DNA of 64,000 bases from the NCBI GenBank assembly GCA_018824405.1, contig JAHJGO010000024.1:124001-188000 (forward strand), given 5' to 3'. The DNA is from Gammaproteobacteria bacterium. GTDB lineage: Bacteria; Pseudomonadota; Gammaproteobacteria; Burkholderiales; Sulfuricellaceae. Positions within the stretch are counted from its first letter, which is position 1. Each line of letters begins with the position of its first letter. Position numbers and translations under genes: made by a program. The notes below the pieces were generated by a model. The model had not been told where the DNA came from. It saw only the letters and a program-made list of their open reading frames with translations, and made no database searches. This document shows positions 10,725 to 20,070 of the stretch, in pieces.

Positions 10725-12266
10725 TTACCGCGCCGCTCTTTCTTTCAAAACCGATTCTCTATCAGCGCGTGTTGAGTTAATTCCATGAACCCTGTCTGTC
10801 TGCCCGCCCGGTTTGGCTTTGATTAGCATGTCGCCAGCACCTAGCAAGTCTTCAGCGCCAGGTTCGTCAAGAATGATCGTGGACTCGGTGCTTTTCTGAA
10901 CAGTCAAAGCGATTCGTGCTGGTATGTTGCTGCGGATTAGCCCGGAAAACGTCTTGGAATCCGGCCTTTGCGTGGCCAGCACGAGGTGTATTCCTGCTGC
11001 ACGCGCCTTTTGTGCCAGGCGAACAATGTGGTCTTCAATGTCCTTATCTTGCATGATGAGGTCGGCCATTTCTTCGATGAAAACGACAATGTAGGGCATC
11101 ACCATTCCACGCTGTCGGGCCTCCATGATGTTGGTCACGCTAGCCGCCATGAAAGCCTGGTAACGTGAATCCATTTCGGCCAGTAGTGCCATTATCTTTT
11201 CTCTTGCGGAAGCTGAATCAACAGCAATTTCATCACCGTATAGGTAATTACTGCCTTGATAGGCTGCGAATTCGACTTGTTTGGGGTCAATTAAAGCCAA
11301 TTTCAAATTGCTGTGTGGTTGCTGCAAGATCAAGGACAGTATGATTGCGTGCAAACAGACGCTTTTGCCGCTGCCCGTAGTCCCGCCAACAAGCAGGTGT
11401 GGTGCTGCCGCCAAATCAAAAGAATAAGGTGCACCCAGTACGTCCACGCCAGGGAAAACAATTAATTGATCGTCGTTGCGTGCAGTTGATGCCACCCATT
11501 CGCGTAATTTTTCAAAAGGGGTGGTTTGCCATGTACTCTTGGGACGCGGCACATCGAGGCTGACGGTTTTTGCTTCGTCACCGTGATTTAATGTTGGTCG
11601 CGCATGTTGCAAATTCAGGGCAAGACTCAAGCGTTCGAGACCACGCCGCAATTTGTCTAATTGGTTAATATCGTTCAGGAAAATCTTGTATCTCGTAACC
11701 CTCGGCCCATGGATGAAACCTTTAATTTCTGCCTGGACGCCAATATCACCAAGCGCTTTCACCAGTTGTGCTGAAATATCCTGCGGATTTTCAGCCCTGG
11801 GCGTCTCAACTTTTTGGCCAACCTGTTTAGGTGCATCCTCTGGCAATGCCGCCCGTCGAACAATCAGCGTTTCAAGGAACTTGTCAAAATTTGAATCTGT
11901 TGCTTGCCAATCCTGCATTAACAATCCCACACCACGATGCCAATGTTTCCTTACTGCGGCTCTAAATGCCTCCATTGAATTGATTGGCTCAAGATCGTGC
12001 ATCTTTGCATGAGCCGCAATTAGGCCAACCCAAACGCCAATATCCTCTTGAGAAAATAAAGAGGTGGCCGGGATTTCAAGCCCCTTTGAGTCTATGACGT
12101 CGCCGTTGAACGGGCCTTGTGCCAACGACCGGCCAATAGCCAAGCGCGCCACATTTGCTTTTGTAGAGAGGCAAAGATCATCCATCAAGGCTACTGTCAT
12201 GCGCTCGGCGTCCATGCTGGTGCGGAAGCGAGAATTCAAAATCTGCTGGATATTTAGATTGCTCAT
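10725..12266 (-). CDS. DndE-like domain fused to FtsK/SpoIIIE translocase
   Basis: A 513-residue protein. Residues about 10-120 resemble DndE: a basic start, the helix NVARLAIGRSL, then an acidic DSKGLEI segment and a LFSQED turn. A linker leads to an FtsK-type motor: beta domain around 165-245, Walker A GGTTGSGKS (294-302), Walker B IVVFIEE (393-399) and the LATQRPDSKTFSGLIRSNIPARIA block. The FtsK gamma DNA-reading domain and membrane helices are absent. Its ATG overlaps the dndD stop by 4 bases. Family knowledge says DndE binds nicked DNA in phosphorothioate modification; here it would be tethered to a pump that moves along DNA. The domain call for residues 10-120 is by eye. Confidence 0.75.
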   Translation of the reverse strand: MSNLNIQQILNSRFRTSMDAERMTVALMDDLCLSTKANVARLAIGRSLAQGPFNGDVIDSKGLEIPATSLFSQEDIGVWVGLIAAHAKMHDLEPINSMEAFRAAVRKHWHRGVGLLMQDWQATDSNFDKFLETLIVRRAALPEDAPKQVGQKVETPRAENPQDISAQLVKALGDIGVQAEIKGFIHGPRVTRYKIFLNDINQLDKLRRGLERLSLALNLQHARPTLNHGDEAKTVSLDVPRPKSTWQTTPFEKLREWVASTARNDDQLIVFPGVDVLGAPYSFDLAAAPHLLVGGTTGSGKSVCLHAIILSLILQQPHSNLKLALIDPKQVEFAAYQGSNYLYGDEIAVDSASAREKIMALLAEMDSRYQAFMAASVTNIMEARQRGMVMPYIVVFIEEMADLIMQDKDIEDHIVRLAQKARAAGIHLVLATQRPDSKTFSGLIRSNIPARIALTVQKSTESTIILDEPGAEDLLGAGDMLIKAKPGGQTDRVHGINSTRADRESVLKERAAR

Positions 12267-14335
12267 CGCCGACCCCTTACAAAATACCTGTCTTCAGTAG
12301 CGGTTGTTCGGCCAATGCCATCACCGACATCAAAATGCTCTAGTAAATAAGTCTTCCCTACACTGTCAGCAATATCTTTGTGGAAGTGGAAATCAATTTC
12401 CTCATCTTGGGAGAGCAAGATAACTTGACGCGATTTATCTCCAGTCCAAAAAGCCAGAATATTTGCGCGGTGCTTGCTATCCAAACGACCAAGTGGGGTA
12501 TCAACAACTATTGGGGCTTTAATGCCAGAAACCCTGGCTAGCCCTGCTATAAGTGCAGTTGCAAAAATCTGGTTTTCACCTGCCGAACGGTCGAAAGTAA
12601 TTTCCTTGCCTGTCTTGCCTAAAATCCTGGTGGCACCGTCATTATCAACCTCAATTTTTGAAACCTCATCTTTATGTGCCAATTGTTTATAAACACTGGT
12701 CATGGCGTGCGCCAGTTCCTTCACCTTCAGAGGAAAAAGTGCGGGAATAACATCTTCAATAATTTGTCGCACCCGTTCTGATTTTTCAATAACGGCACGC
12801 ACAGGGCTTGATTCGTCCAGCATATTTTTCTGGCGTTCATAATCACTTTTTTGCTGCGCTATGTGTGCCGCCAATGGAGTAACATTTCGCTCATCGTTGC
12901 GAATTCGTTCTTCCATCTCGTCAATTGCTTTTTGTGTGGCATCAAGCTGTTTCTTTAGTAGCGGCAATGTGCCATCCCTGTTGACGCCTTCCAATTGAGA
13001 TTGTTTCCTGCCAAGCTCGTCAATGCGTTGCTGCAAGGTTCGTTGCTCATTAAGAAGGTCATGGATTTCTTTCTGGCCAAGACTGATTGAGGCCAGGAAT
13101 TCCAACGCCTTTTGCCGAAGCGCATCATGCAAATAATCATGCACAATTTCCTTGGCACAATCTGAAGGTGGGGGGTAAAACAAACTGGCCCACGCCGATT
13201 CCATGCGTGATTTAATTGCGCTTAATTGTTCCTCAGTTAAAGAGGGTTCAATGTCGGGAGATGTCTGCGACATGAATGCGTTTTCAAATTGTGCTTTACG
13301 TGGCTCCAAGGCTTTCTTTTCGGTTTCCCACTCAAACCATTTGATTTCGGCAATCATCTGATTTCGGAATTCGTCTAGCAATGCCTTGGGTATCAAATGA
13401 AACGGCAGTCGCCCAGAGAGAATGCCCTCCAGTTTTTTCTGGCTTTCTTTTAACTTATTTCGATGTTGCTCACGTTCCTCCACGAGGTCTTTCATCGTTG
13501 CTATATCGCCACCGCCGCCACCGGCATTAGTGTAACGATTTAGTAAGGATTGCCATTCGGCACGCAGGCGGGCTTTCTCTTCTTCGCAATCTTTTACATC
13601 ATTCTTGAGACCGGCCAGTTTGTCTTGATTAGCCGTCAAAGTGTCCAGCAAACGCGAAAGGTTTCCTTCATCTACTGTGACAACCTCTGCGCGCCTGTTG
13701 TTTTCGTAGCTTTTTAGTCGATCGGCCAATGAACGCAAAAGAACAACACCAAGCAGCCCTTCCAAACCTTGCTTAACTTGTTCAATACGTGATTGGTCAG
13801 CTAATTTCTTGACCTCTTCACCATCAAAAAAGAAAAGTGGCGCAACACGAACCGGAACAAAGTTTTTATCAAGCAGGTCGGCCAAATTGAAATTATTCTT
13901 TCCGTCCACTCTGGGAACCCCTGGGACACCACGAACCACCTCCCGTACCAGGGTTTCTTCTTCGTTTGTCCAATTTCCATTGGTGCGAAAATACCATTTT
14001 CGAGTTATGTCTATCGCTCTGGTTTTTGTCTGATTTATGGTCAGGCGCACAATCATTGTTTCCAGACCATCACGCAAGGCTTCCCCATTAAAAGCACGTT
14101 CCAAGAAGGTGGGATAACCTTTTTTGTCGTCAGTTTTCAGACCGGCACGCGCTAAATACTCAATTGAGTCCTTGCCATACAAGCAAAGATACAGTGCCTC
14201 CAGAATTGATGTTTTACCGAAACCGTTCATCCCTCCAATCAAAACGATGTTTCGACCATCTTTTGGTTCGGGGAAAGTAAAAGCCTGGTGTTGATAACTC
14301 TTAAAGCATGTCAGTTCGAGATTGGAAATCCACAT
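12263..14335 (-). CDS. dndD: DNA phosphorothioation-type SMC-like ATPase DndD
   Basis: A 690-residue Rad50/SMC-like ATPase of the DndD family. Walker A GGMNGFGKTS lies at about 34-43. The DndD-typical PLFFFDGEEVKKLAD follows near 165. A long coiled coil holds a GGGGG hinge-like break near 270. The C-terminal half has FDRSAGENQ and Walker B IVVDTPLGRLD (about 609-619). DndD is thought to use ATP to open or nick DNA during sulfur insertion. It is coupled by overlap to the DndE-FtsK gene and lies 27 bases after the small upstream gene. Confidence 0.87.
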   Translation of the reverse strand: MWISNLELTCFKSYQHQAFTFPEPKDGRNIVLIGGMNGFGKTSILEALYLCLYGKDSIEYLARAGLKTDDKKGYPTFLERAFNGEALRDGLETMIVRLTINQTKTRAIDITRKWYFRTNGNWTNEEETLVREVVRGVPGVPRVDGKNNFNLADLLDKNFVPVRVAPLFFFDGEEVKKLADQSRIEQVKQGLEGLLGVVLLRSLADRLKSYENNRRAEVVTVDEGNLSRLLDTLTANQDKLAGLKNDVKDCEEEKARLRAEWQSLLNRYTNAGGGGGDIATMKDLVEEREQHRNKLKESQKKLEGILSGRLPFHLIPKALLDEFRNQMIAEIKWFEWETEKKALEPRKAQFENAFMSQTSPDIEPSLTEEQLSAIKSRMESAWASLFYPPPSDCAKEIVHDYLHDALRQKALEFLASISLGQKEIHDLLNEQRTLQQRIDELGRKQSQLEGVNRDGTLPLLKKQLDATQKAIDEMEERIRNDERNVTPLAAHIAQQKSDYERQKNMLDESSPVRAVIEKSERVRQIIEDVIPALFPLKVKELAHAMTSVYKQLAHKDEVSKIEVDNDGATRILGKTGKEITFDRSAGENQIFATALIAGLARVSGIKAPIVVDTPLGRLDSKHRANILAFWTGDKSRQVILLSQDEEIDFHFHKDIADSVGKTYLLEHFDVGDGIGRTTATEDRYFVRGRR

Positions 14336-14362
14336 GGGGCTGCCCTTTGAATGTCGTTTTTT

Positions 14363-14581
14363 TTATTCAATACGTCCTAAAATTTCCTCAAAGCGCAAAT
14401 AGATGCCGTGCGCCCTTTCCTGATGCTGACGCTCTCTCTGCACCATAACCAATTCAGTGATGACATCAACAGGCACGTTGTGCTGGATACAGACCTTCTC
14501 TAAAACACTCTGCGCCTCTGCATCTGCCCAGAGGGGCAAGTCACTTAAATAGGTTGATTCTTCAAAGTCGGTGTCACTCAT
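14363..14581 (-). CDS. Small acidic protein of the Dnd-type operon
   Basis: A 72-residue protein, mostly helical by composition, with an acidic start and a charged helix around QRERQHQERAHG. It overlaps the end of dndC by 8 bases and precedes dndD by 27, so it is an integral part of the operon. I do not recognise a named family. Its position and size fit an accessory factor bridging the sulfurtransferase and the ATPase. Standard DndE is about 110 residues and its pattern is not seen here, so this is unlikely to be DndE. Confidence 0.7.
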   Translation of the reverse strand: MSDTDFEESTYLSDLPLWADAEAQSVLEKVCIQHNVPVDVITELVMVQRERQHQERAHGIYLRFEEILGRIE

Positions 14582-15743
14582 TTGATAGCCCCTTTTGCTG
14601 TTGCAGTTCTGTCGTCCAATGCTGGTAAATCAAGTCAAGTTCGGCTTCTGTTATGAGCCTATCCCCGTACTCATCCTGAACCCGTAGAAGATATTCGAGG
14701 ATTTGCTTTCTTGCCAGAATGGTAAAAGGCCCCGGGATATGTTTCCCGGTCACATCAAAAGAGATCTGCCCATTGCGGCGATAGGTTTGCCGCAATTCTG
14801 GTTTATTTCTAATTTTTTTCAGCCAGTCACGGAAATCTACTAACGGTTTGAAGTGATGGTTACCTACATCAATAAAGCCTTGCAGGCTTTTGTCCTTTTC
14901 CACAACGGTACAAGTCCAGCACCCAAACCGGCTATTGGGCGTGCCGCATCCGGGTGCCTCGCTTTTGCTCAACACTACTGGACATTCCCCGCCGTCTGCA
15001 TCTCGGTAGAGCTGAAACAAACTTGTATGGTTGCCGCCCCAAGGGGCATGATGAGCGCCAAGAATTTCCCAAACATCATCAGTTGTTAGGTCAACAATTG
15101 GCCTGTAAACAAATGCTCCTTGCAGATCAGTGTGGGGGGTGAGGTTGCTCCCGCGCATATTGCGCCTCTTATCAATTGAGCGCTGACGAGTATTGCTCTC
15201 ATCACGCCGAACCCCCAAAACAACGATGGCAGCCCCATATTCAGATATGTATTTTTTTATATAAGAACTGGTTGGCTGAATTTTAAGCCGGTCAGTGCAC
15301 CAGCGCATGGTCATATTCGGGCTGGGGTAACCTTTTCCAATCAAAAGCACCCAAAATGTCTTATCAATTTCCGGGTAGGTTCTGGCTACTGTGATTGGCA
15401 AATCAAGGCTCATAGCACCTTGTTCAATGCGCTGCGTGACTTCGTTCAAGTGCGCAACGACTAGAGGGCTTTCGACCATTGTATCGTTCGATACGATGTG
15501 AACACGGCGTTTACGCCGAGATGGTGAAATCGACAATAATGCCTCAAAAACACCGTGTGCCACTAAAGTGCTGTCTTTCCCCCCGGAGAAACCTATTACC
15601 CAAGGGTAGTCTTGGGAACTATCCAAATATTCTTCTTTGATGCCAAGAACAATATCGTTCCAATCGTTAGGACTACTATCTTCAGGGTGCGCGCTCTCAC
15701 GCGCCCCCATATCAATGGGTGTTGGCTGTGTGGGTAACTCCAT
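14574..15743 (-). CDS. dndC: DNA phosphorothioation-type sulfurtransferase DndC
   Basis: A 389-residue PAPS reductase-like ATP pyrophosphatase. The PP-loop is GFSGGKDST (about 51-59). Cysteines for the DndC Fe-S cluster are in MRWCTDRLK and in a GCG-x7-GCWTC block. In Dnd systems DndC activates DNA and transfers sulfur to the backbone, receiving it from a cysteine desulfurase (DndA or host IscS). The ATG at 15743 follows AGAGGAACG and is preferred to the ATG at 15764. It is the first gene of the operon dndC - small gene - dndD - dndE/ftsK. No desulfurase gene lies nearby, so host IscS would have to supply sulfur. Confidence 0.88.
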   Translation of the reverse strand: MELPTQPTPIDMGARESAHPEDSSPNDWNDIVLGIKEEYLDSSQDYPWVIGFSGGKDSTLVAHGVFEALLSISPSRRKRRVHIVSNDTMVESPLVVAHLNEVTQRIEQGAMSLDLPITVARTYPEIDKTFWVLLIGKGYPSPNMTMRWCTDRLKIQPTSSYIKKYISEYGAAIVVLGVRRDESNTRQRSIDKRRNMRGSNLTPHTDLQGAFVYRPIVDLTTDDVWEILGAHHAPWGGNHTSLFQLYRDADGGECPVVLSKSEAPGCGTPNSRFGCWTCTVVEKDKSLQGFIDVGNHHFKPLVDFRDWLKKIRNKPELRQTYRRNGQISFDVTGKHIPGPFTILARKQILEYLLRVQDEYGDRLITEAELDLIYQHWTTELQQQKGLSNE

Positions 15744-15764
15744 CGTTCCTCTTGCTGGTTGCAT

Positions 15765-16102
15765 CTTTTTATATTCTGTCTTGGGTTTTGCCGCTAAAAC
15801 TAGGTCAGTTTAACTGATTCAGGCAATCTAACAAATTAAAGGGAGCATAGTTCAATCTAGTCCAGAAGGTCACTGCCTAAATGGCGCGTAATGATTTATT
15901 GGCTATTTTCCCATGGCCGATGGCTCATAGAGTGAGCCTGTGTTCAATTTTTTAAGGTTTTTGATGAAGCCATCCGCTTCGCGACCACGCCGCAAAAAGC
16001 GAAGGGGCGACGCCCCACCAGCCCCGTTTTGCGGCCTTCCCCCACCGGGGGCAAGGGGGCGGCGGGTTTGCTTGGTGGCGGTTTTTACCCGAAGGGCGCA
16101 AG
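15765..16102. other. Non-coding stretch upstream of dndC, next to the right repeat arm
   Basis: The first part (15765-15960) is AT-rich and probably holds the dndC promoter, though no clear -35/-10 pair stands out. From about 15965 it becomes very GC-rich, with short complementary blocks and G-runs and no credible coding sequence. It leads into the right inverted-repeat arm. Confidence 0.5.
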
Positions 16103-16588
16103 ACATAAACGCTTCTTATGCGAACCCGAAGGGCGGGCGGCTTCTTGCCCGGCGCTCGCGCTTCGCATAAGACGCGATTATGTTACAAACCGCCACAGAT
16201 GCCAGCGCAAGCGCGACAAGACCGTGAACCGTTGCGCGGGCGCTGGGCTGTCCGGCTGCCGCTGCACTAGCCGCCTGCGAACCGCAAGGGCCTTGCGGGC
16301 TTCATCGCTAGGCCCGCAGTGGTGAAGCGGCGGCGGAATCGGAGCGAGCCCAACGTGGCAGGGGCGGCAAGCCGATGGCGGGTTTATGCCTTCGGCGCTC
16401 TGTCCGGTGGGCACGGGCTAGCCTTGCAGGCGACCGCCTGGAGGGCGGGGCCGGAGGGTGGCGGACTTGGCAAGAGCCACAAAGCCAGGGCGCGGGTTCA
16501 TGCGCGCTGGCGGGCGTGGAGTACGTGACGCGCTAGCGAAGGCGCGGGGCTTGCGGGTTTATCAGCAAGCGCCGTGACTGAGCGGTCA
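16103..16588 (-). repeat. Right arm of long inverted repeat, starting with a palindrome
   Basis: It is the reverse-complement counterpart of 9387-9857, and the outermost base pair is 9387 with 16588. The inner end (16103-16183) is an 81-bp palindrome with ACATAA/TTATGT outside and CTTATGCGAA/TTCGCATAAG inside, the same layout as the left arm but with a different centre. It has no recognisable gene. Confidence 0.8.
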
Positions 16589-16676
16589 GGAGATATATGG
16601 TTGGTTCGTGCGTTCATTTTACCCATCGCGCTGAGCGACGCGGTTAGTCTCCCCTTTTCTGATAAGATGAGCCAGC

Positions 16677-17144
16677 ATGGAAGATACCAATTACAAAGTG
16701 GCCCTCAGCTTGATGCTGAAATCCATGGAAGCAGGCCATTACGATGCTAACAAGCTTGTAAATCACCAGAGAATTCTTACTCTTGGCCCAACTCCACCAG
16801 TCCTGCTGGATATAGGTTTACAGCCGCTCCCGATTGCGATGACGGGTAAGGTGGTCGATAAATGTTATTTCGACCATGGCGTCACGAAGAGCGTTTTGGA
16901 AAAAGCATACCAAATCATCGCGGCACCCAAAGCGCTCTATAGATCGACAACCGTGGGCTGCCTGATTATGACTTATGAAATAAGAAGAGCCGACCCGCTG
17001 ATTGTCTCAATCCACCCGCAGAAGCAGCTCGGCGGTCGTAAAGATTTCTACAATACTGTGGCGTCCATGTACTACAAAGAGAACGACCCGGAAACACGAT
17101 GGACAAAACAAGGATTGTTGCTTTGGTCTGCGCAGCAGAAATGA
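16677..17144 (+). CDS. Uncharacterised 155-residue island protein
   Basis: A plus-strand gene just outside the right repeat arm, the only one on this strand in the island. No family is recognised with confidence. The sequence is a mixed alpha/beta protein with a basic core (IHPQKQLGGRKDFYN) and an ending in TKQGLLLW. That loosely recalls small nuclease domains on mobile-element proteins, but I cannot support such a call. There is no signal peptide or membrane segment. About 280 bases of non-coding DNA follow. Confidence 0.5.
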   Translation: MEDTNYKVALSLMLKSMEAGHYDANKLVNHQRILTLGPTPPVLLDIGLQPLPIAMTGKVVDKCYFDHGVTKSVLEKAYQIIAAPKALYRSTTVGCLIMTYEIRRADPLIVSIHPQKQLGGRKDFYNTVASMYYKENDPETRWTKQGLLLWSAQQK

Positions 17145-17321
17145 AAAAGGCCACTAGCTTTCCACGGCATTTACCGACTCTGCTGACCGGGTGCGGGACG
17201 AAAAGCTGATGACCTTGGTTGAATATACACTGAATGCTTGAAATCTTCAAGCCGCAATTAGCGGCAATTAGCTGGCTGAGCAAAAATTGCAATACTCCAG
17301 AGTAATTTACCAATCTGGATG

Positions 17322-17439
17322 TCGGTTCGGTTGGTTCGGTCGGTCATTCTCGGCACCTCTCATATAAATGGCATGTTATATCTTTTGCCATTTTCCATGG
17401 CCGTAATAAAACAACCGACCAAACCGACCTAACCGACCT
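17322..17439. repeat. Inverted GGTCGGTT-type repeats downstream of the island ATPase
   Basis: The left block (17322-17345) repeats TCGGT/TTGGT units and the right block (17411-17439) holds the complementary CCGACC units, with about 65 bases between. The right block runs into the 3' end of the ATPase gene. It may form a transcript-end hairpin or protein sites; the function is unknown. Confidence 0.45.
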
Positions 17440-19525
17440 GTTTTGTTTGAGCAATGGCAGCCCAGACGGGTTTTTCCCTCTTGGTGTCGATTTTCTCAAA
17501 GCGAATACCGTCAACGATACGACCTTGGCGCTTTTTGATCCAGGATGCAAGTATCCGTGGATTGATGGTGCCTCGTTCACCAGCAATTTCCTCCAGCACC
17601 ATTTTGAGTTCCACATTTTCTTGTGCAAGCGAGTATTCCATGACGGTCTTGATGGCATTCTGAACCGTGCTGCCCTTGCTGCCGAAGCATTCCTGCCAGG
17701 CTTGAAGCAGCGCTGACAGTCTGGCCTTGTCCGGGTCGTTTTCGCGGGCGGCTTCCATGGTAACCAACGGATCGGCCAGCCCGCCGAAGTGTTCTCCCAA
17801 TCCCTGCTCATCCAGCCATAGCACGCACTGGCGCACCAGCCTATCCCATATCTCAAAGCTGCCAAGCGGGGACGTATAGGTCGGGCTTCCAGCGCAAATA
17901 TAGGCACGCAGGATGACGAGCACGGCCTCGACGTAATCATCTGTATTTTGTCGCACCATTTCCACAGGATCGAAGGAAAAATTGCGTAACTCCGGGCGTT
18001 CAATGCCGGGGTCGATGCAAATGGTGAGAATGCGGCGAACCAGGTCAGCCGATACGCTGGCATTGCATCCGTTGAACACGATCAGGATGCGCGTCGATGC
18101 CGTTGCCATCATGTTGACACTCAGCTTGCGGTCGCTGTAGATGCTGCTGGTCAATATCGCGGCCAGTGCGTCGGAATGGAATAGGCCGTTCACGTTATCT
18201 ATCATCACGGCACCCGCCCCCATCAGCAACAGGCTTAACAGTTTTTTCTGCGCTTCGGCTTCGTCGTCGTTGCGCCAGGGGATGACGGCAGGCTCGTGCT
18301 GGCCTGTCAGGATGGCAAGGATGGTGGCGAGCTTCGTTTTTCCGCTGCCGAAGCTGGGCGAATCTATCAGGAATCCTGGACACATCGGCAGCACGGGACG
18401 AATGACGGCGGATAGCATCGCGCAAAGCATCGTGGCACGGTGTTCCGGGCTTTCAAATGGAAAACGGTGTACCGGTTGCCATAAAGTTTGCAGGGCCTTG
18501 GCGACCGCGTTCAGGTCTGGCTTGTCCAGCATGGCCGGGTCGCGCTGCCAATCGTGCAGACAATATCCCTGATGCTCTGGTATGTAGCCACGTTTCAGCC
18601 CCATCAGCGCGCCCGTCACTGGGTCGATGACGGGATTTCTCAGGACGACATAGACCATTGGGGCAATGCCATAGGTGCTTGCGGTTTCCATGACTGCATC
18701 CGCAATGTCCTGTGGCGGTGCGATATTCTTGTTTTTCTTTTCGCGTTTATCGTACACCGTGAACCAACAGTATTGCGACAGTACGAGACGGATGCCGGGT
18801 TTGCCTAGTGTGTGAAGACAACCGGTCTGGTCGATAGTGACATACTCACCCGAGACATTACGAAAACCGTGCGCTAACACCTGGTGGCACTGGAAGACAT
18901 TGACATGGAACTGGTCGCCAGATAATTCCACGGCGACACGCTCGACAACTGCTGTTGTGTCCGCAGAAATCGTGGATGACTGGACGACAGTAGCGCGTTG
19001 CCAGTTGGGATAGCCCAGCCTGATAGGGCTATGGATGATGCCACGATGCGGGCAACCCTCACACCCTGCTGGATTGATTTCCTCGAAGCGCTTGCAGGTC
19101 GTCGGCAGGATGCCATTCTTCTTGAGGCGCTCCAACTTGCCTTCGGTTTCCTCATACGTGTAGTCGGGATAACCGCTGGACAACTCATGCGCCAGCGGCT
19201 CCTTGAAAAACCTAGCAACGCCCAGGCAGGCATACCAAATATACTCCTTCAAATTCCCGCCTGTTTCCAGGCAGGACTTCATTTGCAGGCATTCGCGGCA
19301 GATGGTTACGCCGTCGGCATCAGGCGCCGGTTCCACATTAGGTTTGACATCGGCAAATTGCTTCAATATTTCTGCTGGCAGCGCATCTATATCGCCCGTC
19401 GATGGTTGTCGCAGTTCAGCGCTTGCCACTGGCTCTTGATTCCATGTTTCGTCATCCATCAACTGTTTCCAGTCGAACAGCATCGGGGCAAGGCTGGTTG
19501 GGGTGGTATTTGACAGGCCGTTCAT
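17429..19525 (-). CDS. Island replication protein: Cys-rich domain plus P-loop ATPase
   Basis: A 698-residue protein of the primase-helicase type found on integrative elements. The N-terminal third has paired cysteines (CRECLQMKSC near 76-85, and CEGCPHRG near 155-162) that could bind zinc or Fe-S. The ATPase core has Walker A SPSFGSGKT (389-397) and Walker B AVMIDNV (439-445). The C-terminus looks like a DNA-binding tail with an IKKRQGRI stretch. It overlaps the primase-like gene by 4 bases, so the two probably act together to replicate the excised island. A DUF927-like helicase role is inferred from layout. Confidence 0.7.
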   Translation of the reverse strand: MNGLSNTTPTSLAPMLFDWKQLMDDETWNQEPVASAELRQPSTGDIDALPAEILKQFADVKPNVEPAPDADGVTICRECLQMKSCLETGGNLKEYIWYACLGVARFFKEPLAHELSSGYPDYTYEETEGKLERLKKNGILPTTCKRFEEINPAGCEGCPHRGIIHSPIRLGYPNWQRATVVQSSTISADTTAVVERVAVELSGDQFHVNVFQCHQVLAHGFRNVSGEYVTIDQTGCLHTLGKPGIRLVLSQYCWFTVYDKREKKNKNIAPPQDIADAVMETASTYGIAPMVYVVLRNPVIDPVTGALMGLKRGYIPEHQGYCLHDWQRDPAMLDKPDLNAVAKALQTLWQPVHRFPFESPEHRATMLCAMLSAVIRPVLPMCPGFLIDSPSFGSGKTKLATILAILTGQHEPAVIPWRNDDEAEAQKKLLSLLLMGAGAVMIDNVNGLFHSDALAAILTSSIYSDRKLSVNMMATASTRILIVFNGCNASVSADLVRRILTICIDPGIERPELRNFSFDPVEMVRQNTDDYVEAVLVILRAYICAGSPTYTSPLGSFEIWDRLVRQCVLWLDEQGLGEHFGGLADPLVTMEAARENDPDKARLSALLQAWQECFGSKGSTVQNAIKTVMEYSLAQENVELKMVLEEIAGERGTINPRILASWIKKRQGRIVDGIRFEKIDTKREKPVWAAIAQTKQVG

Positions 19526-20070
19526 TCAGCACCTCCTTTCTGAATGCGAAATTCAAAGAGGCGACCGCGTTCCATGGGACATGCTGGCAGGTAATAGAAT
19601 CTGCTCGGATTGCTGCAAGACGTATCCACTGTCTCGGCGGGAAACAGGCGGATAAATGCCGTCCAGACTGCATGAAACAGATGCTCCGGAATGGGTTCGA
19701 TCAGGAATATAATCAGGCGGAATTTGGCACACGCCTCCGAATGTGAAAAGGAAGTATGGGCAACTGCAAGATAGCCTTTGACCAGCCCCATGGCCTCATC
19801 CATACCGATCTTCCCGGTGTCGAAATCGAGCACCAGCATGGTGACGGCCACCACATCATTGTCATTGCGTTCGCCACCCGGCTTGAAGGTTGCGGGAATG
19901 AAGCCTGCACCGTCCTTGCTTGCCCTGATTCTGGGTTTGCACAACGACTGGACAAAGGCGTCCAGTGTTTTACGTTGTGGCACCGGGGTGGTGTCGTACT
20001 TGTTGGCAATCGTGGCGAACTCGACCATGACAGGCGAGGCAGTGATATTTTGGTTGGTAAAATTATCCAT
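19522..20070 (-). CDS. AEP-type small primase of the island
   Basis: A 182-residue protein with features of archaeo-eukaryotic primases: a LVLDFDTG strand carrying acidic catalytic residues, an HTSFSHS segment, and a C-terminal SNPSRFYYLPACP motif typical of element-borne primase domains. It is short and lacks a helicase; that part is the next gene, overlapped by 4 bases. Its start abuts the helix-turn-helix gene (1-base overlap). It probably makes primers for element replication. Confidence 0.65.
   Translation of the reverse strand: MDNFTNQNITASPVMVEFATIANKYDTTPVPQRKTLDAFVQSLCKPRIRASKDGAGFIPATFKPGGERNDNDVVAVTMLVLDFDTGKIGMDEAMGLVKGYLAVAHTSFSHSEACAKFRLIIFLIEPIPEHLFHAVWTAFIRLFPAETVDTSCSNPSRFYYLPACPMERGRLFEFRIQKGGAE

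Noticed and set aside
14363-14581. Considered as a free DndE
   Set aside because: It is too short and lacks the NxxAR-type helix and DSxGxE segment, which are found instead at the start of the FtsK-type protein.
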